Assembly: GCF_013177675.1 (NCBI RefSeq)
Contig: NZ_CP042652.1
Span: 1,674,001 to 1,738,000, forward strand
Direction of reading: 5' to 3'
Length of the DNA stretch: 64,000 nucleotides
Origin: Arcobacter acticola
Lineage (GTDB): Bacteria; Campylobacterota; Campylobacteria; Campylobacterales; Arcobacteraceae
The notes beneath the pieces are model-generated. The model ran no database searches and was not told where the DNA came from. It saw only the letters and a program-made list of their open reading frames with translations. Positions 9,132 through 18,677 of this stretch are shown piece after piece; position 1 is the stretch's first letter, and each line of letters begins with the position of its first letter. The translations under genes were made by a program, and so were the position numbers.

Positions 9132-10366
9132 AAATAGCAGTATTAGGAGCTGGAATCAGCGGTCTGGGAAGTGCCTATATTTTAAGTTCTAAACATGAAG
9201 TAGATTTATATGAAAAAGATAATCGTTTAGGTGGACATGCAAGAACTACTACTGTAAATGACGAAGATAAGACTTTTGGAGTAGATACTGGATTTTTAGT
9301 TTTTAATGAGCCAACTTATCCACTTTTAACAAAATTATTTAAACAACTTGATGTAAAAATAGAGAACTCAGATATGAGTTTTGCTTTTTGGGATAAGATT
9401 AAAAATATAGCTTACAACGGCTCTTCTATAAAAGGAATGTTTGCACAAAAAAGAAATCTATTTTCACTTAATCATTATAAAATGATAAAAGATATCTTAG
9501 ATTTTAATGAAAAAGCAAATAGCGATTTACTTTATAATAATTTAAACCTAGATAAGTCATTGGGAGAATATATAAGTTCTTATTCAAAAGCTTTTAAAGA
9601 GAGATATATTCTTCCAATGGGTGCTGCTATTTGGTCAACACCAAGCGATGAAATGAATGATTTTCCAGCAAGAACATTCTTAACTTTTTTTAAAAACCAT
9701 GGACTTTTGGGTATTGATTCTCATCATCAATGGCTTACTGTTTCTAATGGAAGTATAAATTATGTAAATAAAATAAAAGAGAAGATCTCTGGAAAAATAA
9801 TTTTAAACTCAAATGTTATTAAAATACAAAGAGTAGAAAATGGTGTATATTTGATTCATAAAAATGGTGAAAAAACTTTTTATGACAAAGTTGTATTAGC
9901 TATGCATGCACCTGATGCTTTAAAAATACTAGATGATGCAACAGCAAAAGAAACTGAAATATTAAGTGCGTTTAAATACAAAGAAAACAGCGCTGTTTTA
10001 CATAACGATAATAATATTTTATATCCAAATAAGAAAATGTATGCAGCTTGGAATTATACAAATTCATATATCAAAAGTGATTTGGTTACTTTAACTTATT
10101 GGATAAATACCTTACAAAATTTAAAAACAAAAAAAGATTACTTTGTATCCTTAAATGAAACAAGCCATATAGAGCAAGTAATTGAAAGAATCTCATATGA
10201 TCATCCACAATTCAATCGCGAAGCTATAAATATGCAAAAACGAAAAAATGAAATTAGTGGACAAAACAACACTTTTTATGCTGGAGCTTATTGGAGATAT
10301 GGATTCCATGAAGATGGACTTTTATCTGCAAATGAAGTGGGAAAACTATTAGGTTGCGAGTTATGA
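9128..10366 (+). CDS. FAD-dependent amine-oxidase-like flavoprotein of the lipid cluster
   Basis: A 412-residue flavoprotein. The FAD-binding Rossmann motif GAGISGLGSAY is near residues 7-17 and an acidic residue at the end of strand 2 (LYEKDNRLGGHARTT) contacts the ribose. It resembles the NAD(P)-binding amine oxidase/desaturase-type proteins always found with DUF1365 and CFAS-like genes. In Rhodobacter sphaeroides such a gene belongs to the RpoE/ChrR singlet-oxygen regulon and is linked to furan fatty acid formation. Oxidation of a modified acyl chain is therefore the likely role here, by homology and context. It overlaps both neighbours by four bases. Confidence 0.85.
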   Translation: MKIAVLGAGISGLGSAYILSSKHEVDLYEKDNRLGGHARTTTVNDEDKTFGVDTGFLVFNEPTYPLLTKLFKQLDVKIENSDMSFAFWDKIKNIAYNGSSIKGMFAQKRNLFSLNHYKMIKDILDFNEKANSDLLYNNLNLDKSLGEYISSYSKAFKERYILPMGAAIWSTPSDEMNDFPARTFLTFFKNHGLLGIDSHHQWLTVSNGSINYVNKIKEKISGKIILNSNVIKIQRVENGVYLIHKNGEKTFYDKVVLAMHAPDALKILDDATAKETEILSAFKYKENSAVLHNDNNILYPNKKMYAAWNYTNSYIKSDLVTLTYWINTLQNLKTKKDYFVSLNETSHIEQVIERISYDHPQFNREAINMQKRKNEISGQNNTFYAGAYWRYGFHEDGLLSANEVGKLLGCEL

Positions 10367-11115
10367 AAAATCTTACAAAGCATAAATTTTATGAAGGAAC
10401 TATTTATCATAAAAGATTTCACCCAAAAGTGCATGAATTTAAATATAACTTTTATTTATTAGATATTGATTTAAACTATTTTGAAAATCTAAAGAATAGT
10501 TTGTTTTCAATAAATAAACTAAATTTTCTAAGCTTTAAAACAAAAGATCATTTTGGAAAATCTGATGATTTTTTACAAAATGTAGATGAATTATTAGAAA
10601 AATTCAGTATTAAAAAAACTAAAAATATGAGATTTTTCACTCTTCCTAGAGTTTTAAATTTTGTTTTTAATCCAATTAGTGCACTGGTTGTTTTTGATGA
10701 TAACAACCAAGCAACTCATCTTTTAGCAGAAGTTCATAACTACAACAATGGAAGAGTAGTTTATCCAATCCTTTTAGAAAAAAAAGGTAATTCATATGTA
10801 GGAAAAGTAAAAAAAGATATGTATGTTTCTCCTTTTTTTAAAACAGATGGAGTATATGAATTCCAACTAAAATATGATGAAAATAAACTATTTTTAAAAA
10901 TAGATTTATTTGAAGACAATGAGTATAAATTAACAGCTATTTTTAATTCAAAAGCAAAAGACTTTAATAAAAAAAGTAGTTTAAATATATTTTTAAAATA
11001 TATGTTTAGTACTTTTTTAGTAGTTACAAGAACCTATATTCAGGCTATTAGACTATTTATAAAAGGATTGAAAATTCATAGCCCAAGAGAACAAGACAAA
11101 GAAAGGAGATACTAA
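10363..11115 (+). CDS. DUF1365 family protein
   Basis: A 250-residue protein of unknown biochemical function. The ATG at 10363 overlaps the upstream stop as ATGA and is preferred over an in-frame TTG nine bases earlier. Family features are the N-terminal YHKRFHPKVHEFKYNFYLLDIDL stretch (in part) and the central RFFTLPRVLNFVFNPIS segment; the C-terminus is basic and hydrophobic. DUF1365 genes lie almost invariably between this kind of FAD oxidoreductase and a cyclopropane-synthase-like methyltransferase, as here. It ends two bases before the CFAS start, inside that gene's AAAGGAG site. A role in acyl-chain modification is inferred from context only. Confidence 0.88.
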   Translation: MKNLTKHKFYEGTIYHKRFHPKVHEFKYNFYLLDIDLNYFENLKNSLFSINKLNFLSFKTKDHFGKSDDFLQNVDELLEKFSIKKTKNMRFFTLPRVLNFVFNPISALVVFDDNNQATHLLAEVHNYNNGRVVYPILLEKKGNSYVGKVKKDMYVSPFFKTDGVYEFQLKYDENKLFLKIDLFEDNEYKLTAIFNSKAKDFNKKSSLNIFLKYMFSTFLVVTRTYIQAIRLFIKGLKIHSPREQDKERRY

Positions 11116-11116
11116 A

Positions 11117-12346
11117 ATGCAAAGATTATGGAATAAATTAGCAGATAATTTTTTCTCAAAAATAAAAGTAGGAACATTAGAAGTTATCTACACAGATGGT
11201 AATAAAAAGTTATATGGCCAAAAAAAAGAAGATGAAAAAATAACAATTACAATAAAAAATAGTAAATTCTTTTATAGAGTTGCATTATATGGAGATATTG
11301 GTTTTGCAGAGAGTTATATAGATGAAGATTTTGAAACATCTGATTTAACAAAACTAATAGAACTAGCCCTTTTAAACGCAAAGTATTTGGGAACAACAAG
11401 TGAAAATGAAAAAAACAATAAATTTATAAATATAATGCCCGTTTTTAATAAAATCAAACACACTATGAGAAAAAACTCAAAAACAAACTCAAGAAAAAAT
11501 ATTTCTGCCCATTATGACTTGTCAAATGATTTTTATAAACTCATGCTTGATGAAACTATGATGTATTCAAGTGCTGTTTTTTCTCATAAAAATGAAGATT
11601 TATATACAGCACAAAAAAACAAATTAGAAAAACTATCAAGTAAGCTAAACCTAAAAGAAAATTCAAATGTTTTAGAGATTGGTTCAGGTTGGGGAGCAAT
11701 GGCTTTACATCTAGCAAATGATAAAAAATGCAAAGTAACAACGGTTACCTTAAGTACTGAGCAAAAAAAACTATGTGAAGATAGATTTAAAGAACATAGT
11801 GTTGAAGATAGAATAGATATTTTACTAAAAGACTATAGGGATTTAAATGGAACTTTCGATGCAATTATAGCTGTTGAAATGTTTGAAGCTGTGGGGAAAG
11901 AGTACTTTCATATCTTTTTTAAAAAATGCCAAGAACTACTAAAACCAAATGGACTTTTGGTTTTACAAGTAATTACAATGCCTGATCAAAGATATAAAGA
12001 TTATTCAAAAGGGACTGATTTTATTCAAAAATATATTTTCCCAGGTGGTCACCTTCCTAGTATTTCAAAAATACTTGAAGTTACAAGTAAACATACAAGA
12101 TTAAATCTAAATCATCTTGAAGAGTTCACAGAAGATTATGCAAAAACACTAAACATTTGGCATGACAATTTCCAAAATAAATTAGATGATGTAAAAAAAT
12201 TAGGATTTGATAACTACTTTATAAGAATGTGGAAAATGTATCTGAATTATTGCGAAGCTGCATTTATAACTAGAAATATAAATTTACATCAACTAGTGTT
12301 TACAAAAGATCAAAATATTGATTTAAATAAAGGATTAATAGCATGA
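11117..12346 (+). CDS. Cyclopropane-fatty-acyl-phospholipid synthase-like SAM methyltransferase
   Basis: A 409-residue enzyme. The CFAS hallmark AHYDLSNDFYKLMLDETMMY spans about 131-150, and the SAM-binding glycine loop LEIGSGWG is at 186-193. It transfers a methyl(ene) group from SAM to unsaturated acyl chains of phospholipids. In the DUF1365-linked clusters the paralogue makes methylated chains that feed furan fatty acids in alphaproteobacteria. Whether this one makes cyclopropane or methyl-branched product cannot be decided here. The start is set by AAAGGAG nine bases upstream, and the stop overlaps the DUF3833 start (ATGA). Confidence 0.9.
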   Translation: MQRLWNKLADNFFSKIKVGTLEVIYTDGNKKLYGQKKEDEKITITIKNSKFFYRVALYGDIGFAESYIDEDFETSDLTKLIELALLNAKYLGTTSENEKNNKFINIMPVFNKIKHTMRKNSKTNSRKNISAHYDLSNDFYKLMLDETMMYSSAVFSHKNEDLYTAQKNKLEKLSSKLNLKENSNVLEIGSGWGAMALHLANDKKCKVTTVTLSTEQKKLCEDRFKEHSVEDRIDILLKDYRDLNGTFDAIIAVEMFEAVGKEYFHIFFKKCQELLKPNGLLVLQVITMPDQRYKDYSKGTDFIQKYIFPGGHLPSISKILEVTSKHTRLNLNHLEEFTEDYAKTLNIWHDNFQNKLDDVKKLGFDNYFIRMWKMYLNYCEAAFITRNINLHQLVFTKDQNIDLNKGLIA

Positions 12347-12870
12347 AAAACTTAATTATTATATTTTTTACAACAATACTACTAACAGGATGTACAGGCA
12401 TGAAAATAGAAGACTTTAATAACACAAGCCCAGAATTTATTCCACAAGAATATTTTAATGGCAAACTAAGAGCTTATGGTTTAGTAAAAGACAGAAGTGG
12501 AAAAATAACAAGAACATTTAAAGGAACAATGATTGGATCTTGGGATAAAGATGGAGTGGGAACACTTGATGAATACTTTGTTTATAATGATGGTGAAGAG
12601 ATGAAAAGAGTTTGGACGCTAAGACCAACAGCAGATAAAAAATTCATAGCAACTGCAAATGATATAATAGGTGAAAGCCCAATGATTGCAAATGGGAATA
12701 CAGTAATGTTGGATTATATTATGAGAATTCCTTATAATGACTCAACATTAGATATAGCTGTTCAAGATTGGCTACATTTACAAGAAGATGGTGTTATAAT
12801 AAACCATTCAAAAATGAAAAAATTTGGCTTTGTAGTTGGAGAACTTGTAATTACAATCATTAAGGATTAA
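12343..12870 (+). CDS. DUF3833 family lipoprotein
   Basis: A 175-residue lipoprotein: a short signal ends in the lipobox LLTGC. Its body, with YFNGKLRAYGLVKDRSGKITR and a later WTLRPTADKKF, matches DUF3833, a family that accompanies SDR/DUF1365/CFAS genes. The four-base overlap with the CFAS gene makes it part of the same operon. It probably acts at the inner or outer membrane on, or with, the modified lipids; that is inference. The molecular function of DUF3833 is not known. Confidence 0.85.
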   Translation: MKNLIIIFFTTILLTGCTGMKIEDFNNTSPEFIPQEYFNGKLRAYGLVKDRSGKITRTFKGTMIGSWDKDGVGTLDEYFVYNDGEEMKRVWTLRPTADKKFIATANDIIGESPMIANGNTVMLDYIMRIPYNDSTLDIAVQDWLHLQEDGVIINHSKMKKFGFVVGELVITIIKD

Positions 12871-12872
12871 AA

Positions 12873-13928
12873 ATGCCATGCAAATGTAGAGATGTGTTTT
12901 ATATAAGTGAGAAAAAAAGTAAGATTCATTTTATTACTCAAATAAATGAGTTAATAGTTAAGTCATCGAAGATTTTTAAAAACCTTGGACTTGAAACCCA
13001 AAAAATTGAAAATATTGTATCTATTGAAGTGGAGAATCCAAGGGAATTTTTTGAGGAAAATTTTGATTATTTAAATACAAATTTTCATGATTTAGAAAAA
13101 GATGAAATAAAAATTTTTATTGAAAATGATGATAATAAATTAACACTTAGCAGCATATTATCTACAAAAGCACTAAATAGATATTTACATTTTATAGAAG
13201 ATAAAAATTTCTTTGATATTATTGAAAACCATAGTTTAACAGCCTATTTCCAACCAATAATAGATATGCAAACAAATAAAATATTTGCCTATGAAACTCT
13301 AACTCGTGGAGTTTTACCAAATGGTGATTTAATGTATCCTGATGTCTTATTTGCAAAATCTGAAAGAAATGATATGAATTTTACACTCGATAGAATGTGT
13401 AGAGAAACAGCACTTAAAACAACAGCTGTAAAAAAAATAGATGCAAAGGTATTTATAAACTTTATTCCAACCTCTATTTATGATCCAGAGTTTTGTTTAG
13501 CTTCAACTGTAAAATGGGCAAAACAACTAGAGTTTGACCCAAAAAATATAGTTTTTGAAGTTGTTGAAACACAAAATGTAAAAGATAAAGAACATTTAAA
13601 ATCTATTTTAAATTATTATAGAAAAGAAGGCTTTTTAATAGCTCTTGATGACGTAGGAGAAGGATACTCATCTTTAAATATGATTATTGACATAAAACCA
13701 GATATCATAAAAGTTGATAGAAACATTATTGATAATATAGATCAAAGTCCTATGAAACAGTCAATATATAAAGCCCTAAGAGGAATATGTGTTGATAATG
13801 GAATAAAAATATTAGCAGAAGGAGTTGAGACTCCCTATGAACTTGAAAAAGTAAAAGAAATTGGAGTAGATTATGCACAAGGTTATTATTTTGCAAAACC
13901 TAGTGCTGAAATTATTAGGGTTATTTAA
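12873..13928 (+). CDS. EAL domain cyclic-di-GMP phosphodiesterase
   Basis: A 351-residue cytoplasmic protein. Residues 1-115 form an unassigned N-terminal domain that starts with the Cys-rich MPCKCRD. The EAL domain covers about 120-351. Its catalytic set looks complete: ETL in place of EAL, the NFIP Asn, FEVVE, the DDVGEGYSS pair, KVDR lysine, LAEGVET and QGYYF. c-di-GMP hydrolysis is therefore expected. It follows the DUF3833 gene by two bases, with its own ribosome site at that gene's end. Just downstream sits the CetA-type receptor, which suggests coupling of motility or attachment decisions to this cluster, by context only. Confidence 0.88.
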   Translation: MPCKCRDVFYISEKKSKIHFITQINELIVKSSKIFKNLGLETQKIENIVSIEVENPREFFEENFDYLNTNFHDLEKDEIKIFIENDDNKLTLSSILSTKALNRYLHFIEDKNFFDIIENHSLTAYFQPIIDMQTNKIFAYETLTRGVLPNGDLMYPDVLFAKSERNDMNFTLDRMCRETALKTTAVKKIDAKVFINFIPTSIYDPEFCLASTVKWAKQLEFDPKNIVFEVVETQNVKDKEHLKSILNYYRKEGFLIALDDVGEGYSSLNMIIDIKPDIIKVDRNIIDNIDQSPMKQSIYKALRGICVDNGIKILAEGVETPYELEKVKEIGVDYAQGYYFAKPSAEIIRVI

Positions 13929-14063
13929 TAATTTCATTTATAAGCTATTTTATAGAGTATTTTAAACTTTAAAATATATGTTTTTTCATACATTTTTTGA
14001 GATTTTTTTATTATTTTTATATTACAATACTGAATATTTATTCATTAAAGAGGTAATTTTAAA

Positions 14064-15464
14064 ATGCTCTTAAACTTAACTACAAAAAAAAGGTTGTTAC
14101 TTAATTTACTACTAACTCAACTGGGATTTGCAATAATAAGTATTGTTGCAATATTAAGTGATCATGCAATCACTGCTATAATTACAGTAAATGTGGTCTT
14201 TGCCATAATTATTACTTATATAACTGTTTATTCAATGAAAAGAATTGTAGGTGGAATAGAAAGATTAAAATTATATATAGATGATCTTATGGATTTTGCT
14301 TTTTATAAAACTAATAGAATAAAAAAAGCTCAATACATAAAAAATGATGATATTGGATTTATTTTAAAAGAGTTAAATTTATATGTTGATAAATTTGATG
14401 TAATGAGAAAAAAAGATATGCATGTTTTAGGTGAAGTTGTAATTGCCTTAAATAAAGTTTCTCAAGGAATTTATACTTCAAAGATACATGCGGATTCTGA
14501 GAATTTTATGATTAGTACTCTAAAAAGAATTGTTAATGAAATGCTAGAAACTACAAACCAAAATATGGAAGAGTTAGTTAATATCATGGATAAATACACC
14601 AATCAAGATTATCGAGAGCAAATGAATATAAACCCTATTTTAAAGGGTAAAATGCTAATAACCATGAAACAAATAAATAAATTAGGAAATGAATTAAATG
14701 ATAATGCTAAACTTAATTTAAAAAATGGAACCCAATTAGAAAACAACTCTATATCTATGCATAAATCTGTTGAAAACCTATCTGTAAGAGCAAATGAACA
14801 AGCAGCATCACTTGAAGAAACAGCTGCTGCTTTAGAAGAAATTACTTCAATTACAAAAAACAATAATGAAAATGCTATGAAAATGGCTGATTTAAGTAAA
14901 ATGGTAAAAAACTCTGTTGTTACAGGAGAGAATTTAGCCCAACAAACAGCTTTAGCCATGGATGAAATAAATCAAAAAGTACAAGCAATAAATGAAGCCA
15001 TAACAGTTATTGATCAAATTGCATTTCAAACAAATATTTTATCACTAAATGCAGCAGTTGAAGCTGCAACTGCTGGAGAAGCAGGACGAGGATTTGCAGT
15101 TGTTGCAGGTGAAGTTAGAAATCTAGCAACAAGAAGTACACAAGCTGCCCATGAAATTAAAACCTTAGTTGAAAATGCCTCATTTAAAACAAAAGAAGGT
15201 AAAAAAATCTCAGATGAAATGAGTCATGGATATAACAACTTAAATCAACTAATTTCTCAAACCATAAATATTATTCAAGATGTAAGCGTTGCCTCAAATG
15301 AACAATTATCAGGAATAGAACAAATTAATAATGCAGTATCAATACTAGATAAAGTAACCCAAGAAAATGCAAAAGAAGCTAGCTTTGTTGCAGAATTTGC
15401 AGATGAAACACTTTTAATGGCACAAGTTTTAGTAAATGATGCAAAAAGCAAAAAAGTAAAATAG
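14064..15464 (+). CDS. cetA: Methyl-accepting chemotaxis protein, CetA-type energy-taxis transducer
   Basis: A 466-residue receptor with two adjacent membrane segments near residues 10-60 and hardly any periplasmic domain. A HAMP-like region follows, then a long coiled coil with the conserved hairpin [37 protein letters not shown] (about residues 315-350, given here in part). This build and length match C. jejuni CetA, which has no ligand domain of its own and takes its signal from the separate PAS protein CetB. The neighbouring 15474 gene is exactly such a protein. Membrane receptor clusters with CheW/CheA are the expected location. The start follows AAAGAGG. The symbol rests on arrangement as well as sequence. 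Confidence 0.82.
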   Translation: MLLNLTTKKRLLLNLLLTQLGFAIISIVAILSDHAITAIITVNVVFAIIITYITVYSMKRIVGGIERLKLYIDDLMDFAFYKTNRIKKAQYIKNDDIGFILKELNLYVDKFDVMRKKDMHVLGEVVIALNKVSQGIYTSKIHADSENFMISTLKRIVNEMLETTNQNMEELVNIMDKYTNQDYREQMNINPILKGKMLITMKQINKLGNELNDNAKLNLKNGTQLENNSISMHKSVENLSVRANEQAASLEETAAALEEITSITKNNNENAMKMADLSKMVKNSVVTGENLAQQTALAMDEINQKVQAINEAITVIDQIAFQTNILSLNAAVEAATAGEAGRGFAVVAGEVRNLATRSTQAAHEIKTLVENASFKTKEGKKISDEMSHGYNNLNQLISQTINIIQDVSVASNEQLSGIEQINNAVSILDKVTQENAKEASFVAEFADETLLMAQVLVNDAKSKKVK

Positions 15465-15473
15465 GATAATATA

Positions 15474-15869
15474 ATGGAAAAAGAAATGATTTTAGATGAT
15501 TTTGCTTTTTTAGTAAGTGAAACTGATGAAAAAGGCATTATTATTTTTGCAAATGATGATTTTTGTAAAATGGCAGAATATAGTGTTGATGAATTAATAG
15601 GAAAACCTCATAATATCGTTCGTCATAAAGATATGCCAAAAGCTGCATTTAAAGACCTATGGGATACAGTAAAAAGAGATGAAGTATGGAGTGGTTATGT
15701 AAAAAATGCTACAAAATCAGGAAATTATTATTGGGTTTTTGCAACAGTTTTTCCTACAATTACTTCAGATGGTAAAAAAGGCTTTTTATCGTGTAGAAGA
15801 AAAGCTACAAGACAAGAAATTGATGAGCATGATGCTTTATATAAGACTTTGATTGCTAAAGAAAAATAA
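15474..15869 (+). CDS. cetB: Aer-type PAS domain protein, CetB-like energy sensor
   Basis: A 131-residue soluble protein made of a single PAS domain of the Aer/CetB kind (FANDDFCKMAEYSVDELIGKPHNIVRH, seen in part at about 24-50; then a GYVKN...YYWVFATVFP core). Such domains hold FAD and report redox or respiratory state. It lies nine bases after the CetA-like gene; together they reconstitute what E. coli Aer does in one chain. A strong hairpin terminator follows. FAD binding is inferred from family similarity. Confidence 0.82.
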   Translation: MEKEMILDDFAFLVSETDEKGIIIFANDDFCKMAEYSVDELIGKPHNIVRHKDMPKAAFKDLWDTVKRDEVWSGYVKNATKSGNYYWVFATVFPTITSDGKKGFLSCRRKATRQEIDEHDALYKTLIAKEK

Positions 15870-15874
15870 AAAAA

Positions 15875-15907
15875 TAGAAGAAAAAGGTAAATTATCTTTT
15901 TCTTCTA
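15875..15907. terminator. Terminator after the CetA/CetB pair
   Basis: A perfect 12-bp stem (TAGAAGAAAAAG and its complement) around a nine-base loop, five bases after the stop codon. Its T-rich 3' arm serves the rightward transcript. Confidence 0.75.
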
Positions 15908-16000
15908 CTTATCTCTTTTTATACAAATAAATATCTAAAAATAATTTAAATTCACAAAAAAGAACTACAAAACAAAAGATAAAAGCTATAAAGTAATAGT

Positions 16001-17398
16001 ATGAAAATATTTATACTTTACCCAAACCAATTATTTAAAAATGTTGCAAAGCTAAAAGACAAAAAAGTACTTTTAATTGAAGAACCACTATTTTTTACTC
16101 AATATGAATTTCATATTCAAAAGTTAGTTCTTCATAGAGCTAGTATGAAATTTTATGAAAATTATCTATTTCAAAATGGTATTGAAGTTGAATATTTTGA
16201 AGATGAATCTTATCTTGAAAGATATAAAAATCAAGAGATATTTATATATGAACTTTTTGATAATTATTTAGAAAAAAAAGTTTACAAAAACTTTTCAAAT
16301 ATCACAACAATAAAAAACCCAAACTTTATAAATCCAAATGACTCAAATAAATTTATGCATAACTTTTACAAAAATAGAAGAGTTGAGGAAAATATTTTTA
16401 TGGAAAACGGCAAACCACTTTTTGGGAAATATAGCTTTGATAGTGAAAACAGAAAGAAACTTCCAAAAGATATAAAAATACCCCCTACTTTTTGTTTTGA
16501 TAACAAATATATAAATGAGGCAAAAGAGTATTGTAAGAAGTTTAAAACTATTGGAGATATAAACGAAGATTTTTACTATCCAACTAGCTTTGATGAAGCT
16601 CAAATACAACTTGATAGTTTTATAAATGAGAAATTTGAAAACTTTGGTGATTATCAAGATGCTATTACAAAAGAGTCAAAACAATACTTTTTATTTCACT
16701 CGAATATTTCAAGTTCTTTAAATATTGGACTTATTGACCTAAATGATTTAATAGAAAAAATAATAAACGCAAATGCCCCATACAATGCAAAAGAAGGCTT
16801 TATAAGACAGATTATTGGATGGAGGGAGTTTATGCTAAAGATTTATCAAGATGATGGTGTGAAGCTTAGAAACTCTAATTTTTTTGAATTTAAAAATGAA
16901 ATACCAACTAAAATACTTGAAAGCAAAAGCGGTATAACTCCCCTTGATGATTGTATAAAAAAACTAAATAATAGCTCTTATAATCACCATATAGAAAGGC
17001 TTATGATTTTAGGAAATCTATTTTTGCTACTTGAAATAAAACCAAATAGTGTTTATGAATTTTTTATGAGATATTACATTGATGCCTATGATTGGGTGAT
17101 GGTTGGAAATGTTTATGGAATGAGTGGTTTTAGTGATGGTGGAAGTATTACAACAAAACCATATATTGCAAGTTCTAACTATATTTTAAAAATGAGTGAC
17201 TATAAAAAAAGTGAACCTTGGTGTGAAATTGTGGATGCATTATATTGGAGATTTTTATTTAAATATTCACCTAAATTTGAGAAAAATCCAAGAATGGCAA
17301 TGCAAATAAATCTACTAAAGAAAATGCCAAAAGAGAAGCTAGAAAATCATCTAAAAATAGCTGATGATTTTATAAAAAATCTTTTTATTGCAAATTGA
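16001..17398 (+). CDS. Cryptochrome/photolyase-related protein (DPRP family) lacking part of the Fe-S ligand set
   Basis: A 465-residue flavoprotein of the deoxyribodipyrimidine photolyase-related family, whose best-known member is the (6-4) photolyase PhrB. The C-terminal catalytic region is well conserved (NHHIERLMILGN, RYYIDAYDWVMVGNVYGMS, ITTKPYIASSNYI, ALYWRF). Bacterial (6-4) members carry four Cys for a 4Fe-4S cluster. Here one remains in PLDDCIKKL and one in EPWCEIV, but the expected CxxC after YILKMSDY reads KKSEP and the loop is shortened, so a cluster seems unlikely. It is followed 43 bases later by the radical-SAM gene. Light-driven DNA repair is the likely role; blue-light sensing is the alternative. 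Confidence 0.85.
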   Translation: MKIFILYPNQLFKNVAKLKDKKVLLIEEPLFFTQYEFHIQKLVLHRASMKFYENYLFQNGIEVEYFEDESYLERYKNQEIFIYELFDNYLEKKVYKNFSNITTIKNPNFINPNDSNKFMHNFYKNRRVEENIFMENGKPLFGKYSFDSENRKKLPKDIKIPPTFCFDNKYINEAKEYCKKFKTIGDINEDFYYPTSFDEAQIQLDSFINEKFENFGDYQDAITKESKQYFLFHSNISSSLNIGLIDLNDLIEKIINANAPYNAKEGFIRQIIGWREFMLKIYQDDGVKLRNSNFFEFKNEIPTKILESKSGITPLDDCIKKLNNSSYNHHIERLMILGNLFLLLEIKPNSVYEFFMRYYIDAYDWVMVGNVYGMSGFSDGGSITTKPYIASSNYILKMSDYKKSEPWCEIVDALYWRFLFKYSPKFEKNPRMAMQINLLKKMPKEKLENHLKIADDFIKNLFIAN

Positions 17399-17441
17399 TA
17401 TATTTTTAGAAGAAAGGTTTTATTTTTATTAAAATACAAAT

Positions 17442-18677
17442 ATGAAAACAGATATTTATGAAAAAATGGAAATCCTAGCTAATAGCGCAAAATATGATGT
17501 GTCTTGCTCATCAAGTGGAGTTGAAAGTACTTTTAAAAAAGGTGAAATCGGAGCCACTCACACAAGTGGAATTTGTCATACTTTCACACCCGATGGAAGA
17601 TGCGTATCCTTACTTAAAGTATTACTTACAAATATTTGTATTTATGATTGTGCATATTGTATAAATCGTGTTTCAAATGACATTCCAAGAGCTGTATTTA
17701 GCCCAAGAGAACTGGCTGATATAACTATAAATTTTTATAAAAGAAACTATATAGAAGGACTTTTTTTAAGCTCAGGAATTGTAAAAACAGAAGATCATAC
17801 AATGACTTTGATGCTAAAAGCTTTGAAGATTTTACGATATGAGTATAAGTTTAATGGATATATTCATGTAAAACTAATCCCTGGAAGTAGTATGGAATTA
17901 GTTGAGCAAATTGTAAAACTAGCAAATAGAGTAAGTTCTAATATAGAGCTTCCAAGTGATAAGTCTCTAAAACTTTTAGCTCCAAATAAAACAAAAGAAA
18001 AAGTACTTCAACCACTAAAATTTGCAAGGAATTTAAGTCTTGCAAAAGAGCAAAAACCAATAGGAATGAGCACTCAACTAATCATTGGAGCTACTCCTGA
18101 AAGTGATAGGGATATTTTAAAACTAAGCTCTGCACTTTATGATAAGGCTTTGCTAAAAAGGGTTTATTATAGTGCTTATATTCCTGTAAATGATAATAAA
18201 AACTTGCCCTCAATCATCACAAAACCGCCACTTTTAAGGGAGCATAGACTCTATCAAGCTGATTGGCTACTTAGGTTTTATGATTTTTCTTGGGATGAAA
18301 TAGTAACAGATGAATTTCCAAATTTGGATGAAGATTTAGATCCAAAAGCTTTTTGGGCTTTAAATAATCTAAAATACTTCCCAATGGAAATAAACACAGC
18401 TTCAAAAGAAGAACTGCTAAGAATTCCAGGTATTGGAGTAAGGGGTGTGATGAAAATAATAAATGCAAGAAGATTTAAAAGACTTACTTTTAATGATTTA
18501 AAGAAACTAAAAATTTCAATAAAAAAAGCTATGTATTTTATCACTTGTAATAAAGAGTTCCAAAGACAAGTGCCTTTTTATAGGGAAAATCTAAGACTAG
18601 CTTTAATAAAACCAGAACCAAAAAAACTAATACAACCATCATTATTTGATATAAGTTCAATTACAGGTGAGTTATGA
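17442..18677 (+). CDS. Putative DNA modification/repair radical SAM protein with HhH domain (TIGR03916-like)
   Basis: A 411-residue radical SAM enzyme. The CxxxCxxC cluster motif is CIYDCAYC (Cys66, 70, 73). The C-terminal part contains a helix-hairpin-helix motif, LLRIPGIGVRGVMKIINAR near 335-353, which binds DNA. This architecture fits the family described as linked to uracil-DNA glycosylase and a DUF4130 partner. Its start overlaps nothing; its stop overlaps the DUF4130-like start by four bases. Standing next to a photolyase-type gene it may act on damaged or modified bases. The reaction is unknown in any organism, as far as I know. Confidence 0.85.
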   Translation: MKTDIYEKMEILANSAKYDVSCSSSGVESTFKKGEIGATHTSGICHTFTPDGRCVSLLKVLLTNICIYDCAYCINRVSNDIPRAVFSPRELADITINFYKRNYIEGLFLSSGIVKTEDHTMTLMLKALKILRYEYKFNGYIHVKLIPGSSMELVEQIVKLANRVSSNIELPSDKSLKLLAPNKTKEKVLQPLKFARNLSLAKEQKPIGMSTQLIIGATPESDRDILKLSSALYDKALLKRVYYSAYIPVNDNKNLPSIITKPPLLREHRLYQADWLLRFYDFSWDEIVTDEFPNLDEDLDPKAFWALNNLKYFPMEINTASKEELLRIPGIGVRGVMKIINARRFKRLTFNDLKKLKISIKKAMYFITCNKEFQRQVPFYRENLRLALIKPEPKKLIQPSLFDISSITGEL

